Positions 35,286 through 45,700 of a stretch of DNA of 64,000 nucleotides are shown here, piece by piece (position 1 is the first letter of the stretch; every line of letters begins with the position of its first letter). A model generated the notes under the pieces. That model worked only from the letters and a program-made list of their open reading frames with translations. It had not been told where the DNA came from and did no database searches. Origin of the DNA: Polytrichum commune. Lineage: Eukaryota; Streptophyta; Polytrichopsida; Polytrichales; Polytrichaceae. The stretch is from positions 19,083,501-19,147,500 of the forward strand of contig OX485805.1 of the NCBI GenBank assembly GCA_950295325.1, given 5' to 3'. A program made the position numbers and the translations under genes.

Positions 35286-37224
35286 ATATGCTGGAATTCT
35301 CTTTCAATTATCGGTTTTATTTTTTATTTTTTTAAAATTTTCATTCATATGCTTACTAACACTAAATCTATCCATCCAACCATCTATATATTCATCCATC
35401 CATTCATCCATCTATATACGTTTCACTAAGATTGAACTATTGTTGAAAATACGGACATAATTCTAGGTTCAGTTGTTAACACTTTCGGGAGGGCCTATGC
35501 GTTGCCATTGAAGTAAGAAGATCTCCGGTTTAATATCTTAAACCCTCTACAATTTTGAGGACGAAAATCTCAATCTTCATCGTTCGTAATTGCTAACCAA
35601 TGAGACAATATTTCATCTAGTCCAACAACTAGAACATATGTGGATTTGGAAGTGCCCACAATAAGACCACGTACCTATTTCGAGTTAAAATCATTTATGT
35701 TATATTCTTCAGGCATGTAGAAACAGTGCTTAGTTGTCAAGTTTCTATATTGAGGATGGTCATATGGTCTCATGCTTGTGGAGAAATTGATCATTTCATG
35801 CTACGAATTATGTTAGACAATATTTTGTTTAAGAATTTTGGTTATAAACATCTTGGAAGTCCAATAGTCGGTGGTTCTACATACCGGTCATCAATGTCAA
35901 ATCATTCCTTCTTATTATTGAGAGGTTCATTTTGTAGTGATTTAGTTTCATTATCTTCCTTCTAGAATGATATCTTGATAGAATGTAGTTGAAATTTCAT
36001 CCTATTTTACACCCATCATACTCTCGAGATTAGAGGGACTACTATTGACATTCATGCCTCCACAACTGAAGGTTTTCAATAACAACATTTTGTTGGGAAG
36101 AATAATGTGACGGATGTGAACAATGATAAACTTTTGAGCCCATAATCATATGATATCCAATCACAACATGTACAACTAACCAACATTGGTATGTAAGCCT
36201 TAGGGGGTCACCCTTCTTGAATAGGACACCTATATTTGAGTGGAATATGAGAAGCTTCTTGTTAATTGTACGATGTTTGACTATGTGTTGTAAATATAGA
36301 CACCAATCTAGGCGTTCCTTTTAACACAATTTGGAGAGTTCGTTGCCATGCCACCATTGGCAACTCACACCCTGTTCAATTTATTCATTTCTCTTAGCAC
36401 AAGTGCCACATGTCACATAACATTTGACCAAAACCCATGACAAGGTTGAGGTTGATGTGGCACCCCCCCCCCACCCACCCACCCCACAAAAGATTACAAC
36501 ATCATGGTATGTGATTGTTGAAAGAGATTAATTTTTCTTTTTCTTTCTTTTTCAGTTTAAAGAGAAATGTAATCTTCCATTTTGGCCCTCTTATAACTTT
36601 TGCATTTGAAATTTGATTTTAAAACTTGAAACAACAATCTTAACGATTGACAATTGATGATTGGATGAGACACTTCTTGATCTAATCCAACCACCCACAG
36701 TTGTGCGTGGAGTTGGAAGTGCCATAACATTCTTCAGCTCTTGTCCAATGTTCAGTGGGGCCAGGTCCATGGAACAGTACTCTAGGGTGTGTTACACGTT
36801 GTTTGCATCTTGCAAAACTTTCATATTGAATCTAAAGCCACTTGAGGCAAAGTGACCAAACCTGGGAGCCATATGGTGTTTTTGAAGGAGACGAGGCCAA
36901 TGACAAGTACAATTGATGTGCTTTCCATCATTGTTGTTGCTCGTGGACTTTATGTGGACGGTTTATGTATCTCGCATTTACTAAAATCAACAAAGGGTTG
37001 TGAGCCATTGAAGAATGTTGTGGCCCACACAACAAGACCACGTACCTTATGATTTCCTAACTTCCCATCTCAAAATTGTAGTTATTTGTGTTGATGGGAG
37101 AGGGGGGGGGGGGGGCAATGAAAGGACCCAACCGTGTGTCACAACCATCCAATTAACTTGTTTAGAGGAGACAAATAAACAAAACCAAATTATCTACTAC
37201 ACTAAACAATCCTAATAATGTAGG
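35286..37224. other. Unassigned; poly-C 36463-36472, poly-G near 37090-37105
   Basis: Simple runs are present. A RepA left-half fragment ('ggacacctatatttgagtgg') lies near 36225-36245. Plus frames at 36661-36855 and 36852-37052 have no motif. No supported gene. Confidence 0.4.
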
Positions 37225-37584
37225 TCACGTTCATTTTCTAGAGCCCACGCTAATTTCAAACCCACGCTAAATCTATAGGAGAAAATTAGTGTGCGCCATA
37301 TGAATTGTTTTCTAGAAAACCCATGTGGGTGATTATTCTAACTTATGCTACTTTTGTCCTTAAACTAACATACAATGTGTTGGTTAGAAGTCTTGAAGAA
37401 GGTTTACGGGACGATCCATGGTCTTGGATCCACAATAGTTCCACCCTCGCTACAAAATTAGTGTGGTCCATGTTGATTCTCTCCACGCTAATTTTCCACC
37501 CACACTAATAGGATTGTTTTGCGTGCCTATCATACAAATCATGATCATTGTTAGTAGGCTCGTTCCATGCCATCACCATTGATG
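37225..37584. repeat. Diverged 'cccacgctaatt' repeat
   Basis: 'agcccacgctaatttcaaac' and, reversed, 'aaaattagtgtg' occur several times with inverted arrangement across the stretch ('ccacgctaattttccaccca' near 37485). It is probably an old inverted-repeat element related to 29365-29490. Confidence 0.45.
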
Positions 37585-37725
37585 TTGTATTTAATTATCA
37601 CACTAAATATTGTATTTAGTGTCACCAATTCTATTTGTCATCCTCAAGACTAATTGCATGTTGCCTGTATACTGTCACTAACACTCATTGTAAACCTAAC
37701 ATTACTTGTAACCCCTTTTAAAAAA
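37585..37725 (+). repeat. RepG copy
   Basis: 'actaaatattgtatttagtg', 'tcaccaattctatttgtcat', 'cctcaagactaattg' and 'cactcattgtaaacc' match 2110-2215. Confidence 0.55.
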
Positions 37726-37729
37726 AACC

Positions 37730-37748
37730 GGGGGGGGGGGGGGGGGGG
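37730..37748. repeat. Poly-G tract, 19 nt
   Basis: One of the longest G runs in the window, preceded by an A7 run. Confidence 0.9.
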
Positions 37749-37883
37749 CAATCACAGATCAACAATGTTGCAATTACTACCACTTACTAGAAAAAAAATC
37801 ATCCAAATTTCATTCATCCATGAGAATTTTACATTACCCATAAAAAGGATGCAAAATGTACTAAACTAAAAGTGGACGAACTA

Positions 37884-37995
37884 AATATGAATGAACTTCC
37901 AGGCTGTGAAATCATCTCTCTACTTGACAGAAAAACTAGTTAAGTGGTCAAGTGCCTCTTGTGTGTTCCAAAAATAAGAACAATATGAATGAACT
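37884..37995 (+). mobile_element. 5'-truncated SINE copy with 14-bp target duplication
   Basis: Bases 37898-37981 match the body of the SINE at 4214-4413 from just after its B box: 'tgtgaaatcatctctctact', 'tgacagaaaaact', 'gtggtcaa'. The flanks are a perfect direct repeat, AATATGAATGAACT, at 37884-37897 and 37982-37995. The tRNA head is missing, as expected from incomplete reverse transcription at the target, and the tail is a short A-rich run. It confirms that the longer element is a mobile family. Confidence 0.85.
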
Positions 37996-38015
37996 AAAAG
38001 TAATGTGGGATGGTA

Positions 38016-38245
38016 GTACACCAGTTATGGTATTCAGTGTCACTTGCTATTTGGAATTACACAATGCTATAACTTTTGGGATGTAGATATCATTCTTTAC
38101 CAACAAAAGTTGATTAAGCTATTAGACATTCTAGAACACATACAACTTTCCTTGATTAGAGAAAAGTTCATGGTAAGTACAAAGTTATAGCAAGGGTGTA
38201 TCTCCGAATAGCACGTGACACTAACAAATATCATAAACGGCGTAC
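38016..38245. mobile_element. RepF-type inverted-repeat element, copy 3
   Basis: The left arm 'ttatggtattcagtgtcact' then 'tggaattacacaatgctata' pairs with the right arm 'tatagcaagggtgtatctcc' then 'gtgacactaa'. The arms are about 60 bp with several mismatches. The structure is as at 12648-12869. Confidence 0.6.
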
Positions 38246-38330
38246 TTGTAGATTTGTTCATTACTAGTGTCAATAGCAAAAGTTACCACAATGATTTAAA
38301 AGAAAAAAATCATTATTGACCGATCGCTAC

Positions 38331-38546
38331 ATTGTTTTGTCTATTAGTGTGGGTTACCATTCGGGAGTTACATGTTGCTAGAACTTTTAACCTACATCGT
38401 CGTTTTTAACCAACTAAGTTATATCATGTTCTTCATGGTGTATATACTAACTACTCATGTTATTTAGGTAAAAATGATAATATTGGTAAAATGTTATAGC
38501 AACATGTAACTCCGAATGCTAACCCACACCATTTAGACAAAACAAT
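38331..38546. mobile_element. RepF element, copy 4, best-kept arms
   Basis: The arms begin ATTGTTTTGTCTA on both sides and run about 62 bp with few differences ('gtgggttaccattcgg', 'gttacatgttgct'). The core of about 90 bp matches 15263-15465 in reverse. The flanks show no clear duplication. Confidence 0.7.
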
Positions 38547-38550
38547 GTGG

Positions 38551-38745
38551 TTATAGATGAAATGGTTGAATTTGAGAGATAAGCTTTTGAAGCTCAAGAC
38601 TCCATGAAAAATTACCAATCATTTTAGAGGATTCTATGGAATATGCTTCAAATTAATAAAGAGTAACCAAGAGATCACAACATGTACCCGGTTGGACTTG
38701 GAAACACTAGGAATTTAACCGATTATGCCCAAAATTCTCTCCGGA
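38551..38745 (-). repeat. RepB copy 5, reverse orientation
   Basis: 'tatagatgaaatggttgaat', 'gaagctcaagactcca', 'attttagaggattctatgga', 'atcacaacatgtacccggtt', 'aaccgattatgcccaaaatt'. It begins within a few bases of RepF copy 4. Confidence 0.7.
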
Positions 38746-38836
38746 GTATGGATGGTAACCAAAAAATTGGGTGTTTCATCCCAATTTGGAGCCGCTCCCA
38801 GACCAGACCTTGCCCTAAATTCGCATTGGATCTAAG

Positions 38837-39175
38837 TCGGGGGGGGGGGGGGCGCAGTGTGTTAAAAAGTTAAGGATATAGGTGCGAACAACCACTATTT
38901 TATAGGGGGGTATTACTTTCAATTTTTTTTTTCACATGCTATCATTATGTAAATTTCTACTTTGGGTTAATAGAAAAATGGCTTGCATTACTTATAATTC
39001 TAAATTACCTATTATTCCATACCCTATAGTACTTTAAAGATGTCCAGTGCCGTTTTTGATACCCTATATTACTCTTAAGTTCATTTATAATTTTTTGCCT
39101 CCATGTTTTTAAAATACCCTATCATTTGTTCGCACGTATATTGCTACTCCAACCAATGACTACCCCCCCCCCTGA
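38837..39175 (-). mobile_element. MITE-1 copy 2, hAT-like, inverted
   Basis: Flanked by the perfect 8-bp repeat GATCTAAG at 38829-38836 and 39176-39183. The end facing left has 14 G and 'gcgcagtg'; the right end has 10 C before TGA, so the element reads TC(R)G-run inward on both sides. It is collinear with copies 1 and 3 over its full 339 bp with only scattered substitutions. Confidence 0.9.
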
Positions 39176-39189
39176 GATCTAAGTTTTGG

Positions 39190-39290
39190 CTATGAATAGA
39201 TAGATAGATGGATGAATGAATGAATGAACAAATGAATGAATGAATGGATTGGTGGATGAATGAATGGGTGGATGGATGTATCCAAAACTT
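39190..39290. repeat. ATGA/ATGG tetranucleotide repeat
   Basis: Imperfect GATA, GAAT and GGAT units of 4 bp across about 90 bp directly beside MITE-1 copy 2. Confidence 0.75.
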
Positions 39291-39388
39291 GGATGGGCTC
39301 CGGTCATGTGGATGATGGAAATAAGGCCACTCAAATGGTGCCACCTGGTGGGGAATTACCATGCCATACGCACACAATATCCTTAGGT

Positions 39389-39894
39389 GGCCAACGAGAC
39401 ACTAAGGAGCCTTCTCATTGGTGGGGAGAAGGGCTTGAGGGCTTGAGGGCCCTTGATCCGTGAAATACACATCATGTGATTGGTCGAGAAGCCAAAGACA
39501 AGCCAAGTTCAAATTTACACTATATCTTGAAGGTTTGAGGGGTCAAAGAAATTTGAATGAATTGAAAATCTACATGGTGGTATCTAGGATAATAGTTTCA
39601 TTGTTTACTAGATATTGTGTTAGGATGATCTGGGATTAATGCAAGGCTAGGGGGCCGTGACAATCAATTAAATTTTCATTGGCTCCTAGAAATACTATAT
39701 TGTCATGGTGCATATCCAACCCCGACCATACGTTGCGGTCCCTCAACATGGTTCATTCTCACTTTACACTAAGCTTGAGGACCCATCAATTGCAAAACTA
39801 GATATATGTTTCTCACAATACAACAAAATTTAGATGATTTTTAAGGGCCCTATGTTCACATGGTCACGGCTCTTGGTCAGTGTATAAAGTGGCC
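39389..39894. mobile_element. RepE copy, strongly diverged
   Basis: The right end is clear: 'tggtcacggctcttggtcag' followed by 'aaagtggccctc', like the right ends at 51590-51620 and 61600-61632. 'ggttcattctcactttacac' near 39750 matches 61487-61510. The left end ('ggtggccaacgagacac' near 39387) is uncertain. Confidence 0.5.
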
Positions 39895-39959
39895 CTCAAT
39901 TGTCCTCTTCACTCCACTTCACACTTGAGCTTTCAATTACATTGATTATGTTAGTACCA

Positions 39960-40270
39960 ATGTTGGACTAGTTGTCTTTTTTCGGTGCCATCTATTTTTT
40001 TTTTATATTGTTACGATTTCACTTTTTTTTTGTAACCAGTAGGGCATGGGTATTTGAGGATGTTTTCATCTTTGATATTATGTGGGTCTATATATTATGT
40101 AGGAAATTTCATATGTAGGTAAAATTGCTCTAGTACTAATATGGTTTAGAGTGGTGTTGACCCAAATACTAACTTAGGCATACATAGATTCCTTGACATT
40201 AAGATACCCACTAAATATCAATATTTTATTGGTATTTACTATTGTGATACCCGTAGGTAAGCTTGGGGCC
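39960..40270 (+). repeat. RepH copy, single unit
   Basis: 'agtagggcatgggtatttga', 'tatgtaggtaaaatt', 'ctctagtactaatatggttt' and 'gtgatacccgtaggtaa' align with 9110-9510. The tandem expansion is absent here. Confidence 0.6.
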
Positions 40271-41689
40271 ATTACAAGCTATATACTTTTGTAAACCATG
40301 TGCAGTTGGGGGTTAACTAAAGATGGGCTATTTATCTAGATTTCTTGAATAATTGGCACCCTGTTAGTAAATTAAATGGTACTTTGAGGTATTTTTCAAG
40401 ACTCTATAGGCAAATATAATTCACACCATGTGTTCATACTATAGACATTTTTTTGTTTGTAAATTGTACCGTCTATCAAAATATTGAAATTTTGACTTAA
40501 ACTTACATTGATCCATAACAAAACAAGAATACATTAACCGTCATGCAAACAAAATTCAATAGTACCTAGTTGCAATACTGCCTTGAAACACTTAGTGACC
40601 ACCCCAAGCTTGTCAACATCGAAACTCGATCACTTTTAGGCAACTGAGGCAACTTCTCCATCCAATCCAAAGACATTCCTCGTTCCTCACATAAATTCTT
40701 CGTTCCTCCAAATACAATAAACTCTAAATACTACCTATGTTTTTCACCTACCCTATTTCAGACATAATATTGCATGGGCCATTTCATCCAAGCTATAGTA
40801 TATCCAAAATTTGTATAATTTTTTTTTCTTGAATTAAAAGTACGCTATATCTAATGAAGAATTTTTTTCCCATCAATCAAACCTACTATCTTCAGCCATA
40901 CTAATATGTTTTTCTCACGTGGTTTGACAACGATCTCCCCGTGTAAGTAAGTTCTTTGAGATCATTATTGATGTTGATTACTGATACCACGAAACCACCA
41001 GTCGAACATTGGTAAATATTGTGGACCGTACTATTCATGAAATTTCCACACTAATTAACGACATTGGGGGTAAAAACGTGGGTGCACACTATTTATCAAC
41101 TCACATTCAATAACATCGGAGGCCCATGACGTATGCTAGAACAAATTATATTGCATTGAATATAGTCTACTACATACTACTATCTAGTCGACAAGTGGCT
41201 TGCACTTCATGAAGTGAGCACATGTCTAGTAAAAGGGGTGCTCATCACCAAAACTTACCTTCAAGAAATTCCTTCACCTGCTCCAAATGATGATACCATC
41301 TTCAAATCTTGCTTGTTTTGTAGAGCTTCACAAAACAAAGCTTTTCATGCTATTTCTATAGACTAAAGACCGCCTCATTACTCTTAGTTATATGACCACA
41401 ATGCAAAGATAAGGTGCTCTTCATGTTGATTTTGAATGTCTTATATATTCCTTGACTCTCGGACTTAGGAAGTGAGTTTGTGCAACTTGAATATACATTT
41501 TTAATAGTTTTCAATTGATGTCTTAGCGACAACAAAATTGAAAGACTAGGAATATTTTGAGCAGTTCAAGATTCAAGTGTAAGTAGCATTGCATGCTATT
41601 TCCATGAGACGGTGTGTATTGTGAGCCACACTCTAGGGTTGCAGTGGGTAGGTCCCACAATATTTACCATAATTAGTGTACAATGCTTG
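40271..41689. other. Unassigned; RepH tail near 40940-41010
   Basis: 'gatcattattgatgttgatt' with 'gataccac' near 40960 resembles 9520-9560. Otherwise there is no gene or matched repeat. Confidence 0.4.
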
Positions 41690-42117
41690 TGGTATTTAGT
41701 GCCACTTACTTAGTTGGAACTATGCAGTGTTGTAATTCTAGCCAATGCATAGAAGTAGGTTGTCTAGATATTATAAAACATAAACAACTTTACTTGTAAA
41801 TTCTTACATTCATCACTATATTCGTTAATTTGAGACTTTCTCTTGTCTCAAATTAATATATGGACCACAACAACATGGTCTAATGTTTGGGTCGTCCTAC
41901 CTAAACCATCTTGATATGAACACCTGCTTCAAAGTATTTGCATCTTACAACATTCTCCAATATCTGTGTGATTTTATCCATGTTCTTATATTTGTGACTA
42001 TCTCAAAATGCCGAAAAAGTCCCAAATTAACGAATATAGTGATATTCTAAGTAACAAATTACAGCATGGCACGACTCCAAATAGTACGTTACACTTAATA
42101 CCATAAGCAATGTAGTG
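41690..42117. mobile_element. RepF-type inverted-repeat element, long copy
   Basis: The outer arms are 'gtggtatttagtgccactta' and its imperfect reverse complement 'acacttaataccataagc'. A second, inner inverted repeat pairs 'actatattcgttaatttgag' near 41815 with 'caaattaacgaatatagtg' near 42025. It is probably one element nested in another, or a compound fold-back. Confidence 0.55.
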
Positions 42118-42790
42118 ACCTTTAACACTTTCACAAGATTATGATTTGTGACAACTGCACTAATTGCACATAGTATTGTGACCTCCTATAGTTTTGACAA
42201 ACCATGATAATTTGGTCAATGTAACTTTCTCGACCCACCATATCATAAGTTTAAATATAGTCATGTTGAATCAATGTTTCCTCTATGAATGTGAATTACA
42301 TTTGGTTGAGGAATACAACATCCATATCATACTAAAATATTTGATATTTTGATTAAAAATTTATCTCCCAAATAAATTTTTATAGGCCACCCTAAATCTC
42401 AACCCAGAGGATCCCACAGTAATTTCTACCAATGCTAACTTTTAGCCCACACTAATAGATGTAATGCGTGTAGCATGGGGGGTTTGTTGTAAAAGCATGC
42501 CCCTCCCAAGATTGCATGAATGAATTTGAAGATGGTTTGAATTACAAATTCTAGAGGTTGGAGGCAGTGTGTATGTTTGACAAATTTCATGTGATGTTCA
42601 ACCTCAAATCCAAAGTGTCACGTGACGTTTTCAAAAACAAAAATGAATGTCAATTGACATCTACATTTTATTCCAAAATGTCACCTCAATTTTTGGCTTA
42701 CACAATATTTTAGAAAACTAATATTTTGAATAATAAAAAACAAACTTGATTTGTAACAAAAAGAAACTATCAATCGAGCGTAAGTATCCT
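42118..42790. other. Unassigned sequence
   Basis: A 'cccacactaatag' patch near 42385-42470 belongs to the diverged repeat of 37225-37584. No gene. Confidence 0.4.
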
Positions 42791-43790
42791 TCAGTCTCGC
42801 ATGTTTCTCCAAATGTTGAAGATGGTAGCCCAATCCATTGCATCCACTTCAAGCCCACAAAGAGAAACCCGCATAAGGGCATCAAGGGTCTTCAAGTTCA
42901 ACCTATTGCGCAAGTGGCTTTTGATTGCATTTTGTTTGGAAGATCCTCTCTCACAAATAGCTATACTTGATGGAATGAGTATAATTTTTTTGTCAAAGTT
43001 GCATAAGTTTAGGCCAATTTGTGTGCCATTCCAAATTGCTACCACATATGCGCCAAGCCTCAAATATTGTTTTGTTCTCACACTCATGTCGAAGTGTTTC
43101 CGTAAATTCCAAGAGTTCCCCCTTACACATGTCACTCTCTTCTTCAGTGCACGGGTAGATCACTCTAAGGCATTTTTGTGCACCACGTGCGGCTGGGGGT
43201 TTATTGTTTTGGGGCTATTTACCTTCAAGGGTTGAATTTAAGCCTCCCTATAATTACTTAAATTTCAAAAATGGTCCATTTGTTTGCACCCTTCCATTAC
43301 TTATATTATCCAAGTCACTCCAATTTTTTGTACTCTATATTCCTTTTAACGACAACGCGTTCCCTTTTCATCCATTTTTGGACAGACGGAAATTCCAATT
43401 ATCATCCATCCCTGTGAGTCCTAAACCCATTTACATACCATACTAAACATACCTTCTAGGATCCTTATCTTCAGCCCCTATATTAATTTTACAAAAAAAT
43501 AATGGCCCACGTTTTATGTCCATCTAACTTACTTATAATGGGATTGTCTACATTTAATGGCCCCTTCATTATTTGGAATTCCTTTATAATTTTTATTTCA
43601 AATGATTTTAATCCTCTCTATATTATGCCGCACGTCGTTTTTAAAATGCACTAAGTGATCTACCCGTGCTTCAGTGTATTGAAACTTCAACAATATCCTT
43701 TCGAGCCACAATTCGGTATTTGTGATTCGGTCACTATCATTGCTTGGATAATTATGGACATAAACTCTCAAAGGTGATCAACATGGGTGA
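42791..43790 (-). pseudogene. hAT-type transposase C-terminus, interrupted by MITE-2
   Basis: On the minus strand the end of the frame reads 'ICERGSSKQNAIKSHLRNRL' then 'LDALMRVSLCG', matching the hAT dimerisation domain (CERG-type motif followed by the R-x-R-L and L-x-x-L-M/R-V/I pattern), and ends at a stop at 42791. Upstream, one frameshift falls in a run of T at about 42984-42990 (W-P-K-L-M-Q-L before it). The frame then reads 'EAWRICGSNLEWHTNWPKLM'. It is cut at 43142-43149 by MITE-2. After removing the MITE and one target copy, the frame continues without a break ('LKFQYTEESDM') to about 43780. The 5' part, with the BED finger and catalytic core, is absent, so it cannot be active. Family assignment is by motif recall. 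Confidence 0.75.
43150..43668. mobile_element. MITE-2 copy 1, hAT-like (8-bp duplication)
   Basis: The element begins CACGGGTAGATCACTCTAAG and the reverse complement of its right end begins CACGGGTAGATCACTTAGTG. The imperfect arms reach about 42 bp and end at a shared CACGTGCGGC or GACGTGCGGC. The flanks are a perfect 8-bp repeat, CTTCAGTG, at 43142-43149 and 43669-43676. It has 519 bp and no frame. It lies inside the hAT transposase pseudogene. Copy 2 is at 50663-51161 with about 95 percent visible identity and a small deletion. Confidence 0.92.
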
Positions 43791-45119
43791 CTCTCTTGCA
43801 CTGCAGAGTGGAGGCTTTTAGGCTCACAATTACGTATGCTCCTCCCTTTGCTTGATTCTAGTTGAATGTATCTATTTATCTATCTACCTATCTGCTGAAC
43901 AATCAATATCAACCGATATCCTCTTGAAGCATATTATATCCTTTAGTGGTAACGAAAAAGAATAAAAAGTTGTTCAATTGGTGAGGTTTGATCTAGGTCT
44001 CTGAACTGGAATTGTGAAATATAGAAACACTTCTAGTGCGCTGGCCAACAAAAGGTTGTTACAAGAAGGAATATTGATTATCATTGGGAATTAATTGGTT
44101 CCAGGTGTTTCCAGAGAGGCAGGGGAAGTGGAAAGCAACCACACAATCACAACTTCATAATTACAAGTTAATTATCCCAACAGAACAATTCACTCTGGAA
44201 CAAAGTGCGCTACAATCAATCCTAACCGAAAGCAAGCACTAATCTTCGTGCCACTTCTGCGTCATTTTTGCAATAAGAAGCCTCTCCAACTCCAAGAAAA
44301 CTCAAAGGGATTCAGATGCTTTCAACAAGGGAGCTTTGCGATTCAAAGGGAATTGCTCAAAACAACTTTGGTTGAAAGCAAGAAAAACTCACATTGGTTG
44401 GAAGCAAGAAAAAACTCATATGGAATGGAGGATGTGCAAGCACCACGGTGATACAAACATTTGCCTCGCCATGTTCCTAGTTAGTCTCGCTCTCCGATCA
44501 CCGTCTTAGCTCCCGGTTACAAAGGAAATTGCAAGAGCAAAGTTGAACTTAAGTATGTAAGTGAGTGTAGGAAGTTCTCCTACTGTTATGGGTTATGTTT
44601 TCCGGATACTTGAGCTGCACTTTATAGTACTCAAGTAATATGTGTCATTTCAATTTCTAGTGTGTCAATTGACGTGTGGTTTTTTTCTTCACAAGTCACA
44701 GTACGTGTCAATTTCTAGATTGTGCGTGTCAATTGACGTGCATTTTTTTTTTGTGCAAGTTTTTGCGTGTCAAAAGAGAAAAACTTGCAAAAACTTTGTC
44801 AAACATATACACTGGTTGGAGGACAACTGTGATAACTATACCTAAGTTGAACCTTTACCTAAAACCCACCTTAATACTTTCTTGCCTTGAAATGAACATG
44901 CATGGAATATAAGAGACTACTAAAGTCAATTTTGAACATGCCTACAACCGGCACATTGTACTTTATGTATAGTAATCTACCGCTTAAGTGTGCAAATTTT
45001 TTTCGACAAAAATCGTGGTTCATATTTTATTGTTTGAACATGTCATGTAAAGTCAGCTTCTGCAAATGCATGAAATTTTTACACTTGACATTCAATGTTA
45101 GTTTGTTAACGATTCACTG
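43791..45119. other. Unassigned; 63-bp imperfect tandem pair at 44642-44770
   Basis: Two units, each holding 'caatttctag' followed by 'gtgtcaattgacgtg' and a T run, lie at about 44642-44703 and 44705-44770. Frames at 44248-44451 and 44642-44912 lack motifs. No gene is supported. Confidence 0.4.
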
Positions 45120-45129
45120 AAACGTCTCA

Positions 45130-45441
45130 AACGATTGTCAGAGTTCATCATACATTTGTTCAACTTCCGTTTGAACATTGAAGAAAAGCAATTGGTCGTC
45201 GATGTCAAGGACAATGTTGTGTAGAGCTTCAAAGCCTTTGAAGTCGGTAGAACTTTTAGATTTGGCAAATGTCTCGATAGGCTCTCGCAACAAATAATTC
45301 GTTGCAGTATGTTCTCCCAATTGTCCCAGACTTTCCGGATGGTGCCTTCACTAACTTCATATTCCTGCCCTAGTGCTCGCTTGCTCAACTTTGCAACGAT
45401 TTCACATCATTGGGCTTCGGTCAAGCGGGTTGCCTCAGGTT
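45130..45441 (-). pseudogene. Pogo/CENP-B-type helix-turn-helix remnant
   Basis: Minus-strand reading gives 'TRLTEAQ', a stop (TGA at 45407-45409), 'CEIVAKLSKRALGQEYEVS' and 'EGTIRKVWDNWENILQR'. This is the helix-turn-helix layout (L-A-x-E-Y-x-V-S-x-x-T-I-R-K-V-W) of the N-terminal DNA-binding domain of pogo/Tigger-like transposases and CENP-B relatives. A frameshift follows, after which a second frame (LLREPIETFAKSKSST then FEALHNIVLDIDDQ) may be the start of the second CENP-B-type domain. No DDE catalytic region is found on either side. It is a decayed fragment, either of a Tc1/mariner-superfamily transposon or of a domesticated gene. The first is likelier given the context. Confidence 0.55.
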
Positions 45442-45479
45442 TCATCCATTTCCCGTTGCAATTCATCGAATCAGAGGAT

Positions 45480-45700
45480 CTAGAAAGCAATATGATTAAA
45501 ATAAGCACCTACCAACTAAGTGTTTACTTAAGCGGGAGATTACTGTATATGGTGTATAGAAACTACATGCTAAATTGTGTTGAAGCTCGAAATCCTAGAT
45601 TTCGATATCAATAACACCCCCTAATAATACCAATGAACATAATAATAATAATAATGTGCTTAGATGCTTACGAGGACGATTGTAGGTGCAATTTAGCCCT
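45480..45700 (+). repeat. RepJ copy 1
   Basis: 'gtgtatagaaactacatgct', 'gtgttgaagctcgaa', 'aatgtgcttagatgctta' and 'gaggacgattgtaggtgca' recur in order at 47755-47960. A TAA/AAT microsatellite sits at 45630-45650, where the other copy has a poly-C run. Confidence 0.6.

Noticed and set aside
35461-35600. Possible SINE head with 'taggttcagttgtt' and 'ggtttaatatctt'
   Set aside because: The B box is poor, with no tail or duplication found.
42801-43235. 144-codon plus-strand frame
   Set aside because: It is antisense to the hAT pseudogene and runs into MITE-2.
43920-44040. tRNA-like run 'gttcaattggtgaggtttga' with 'ctaggtctctgaac'
   Set aside because: Box matches are partial, there is no second copy and no tail, so it was not called.
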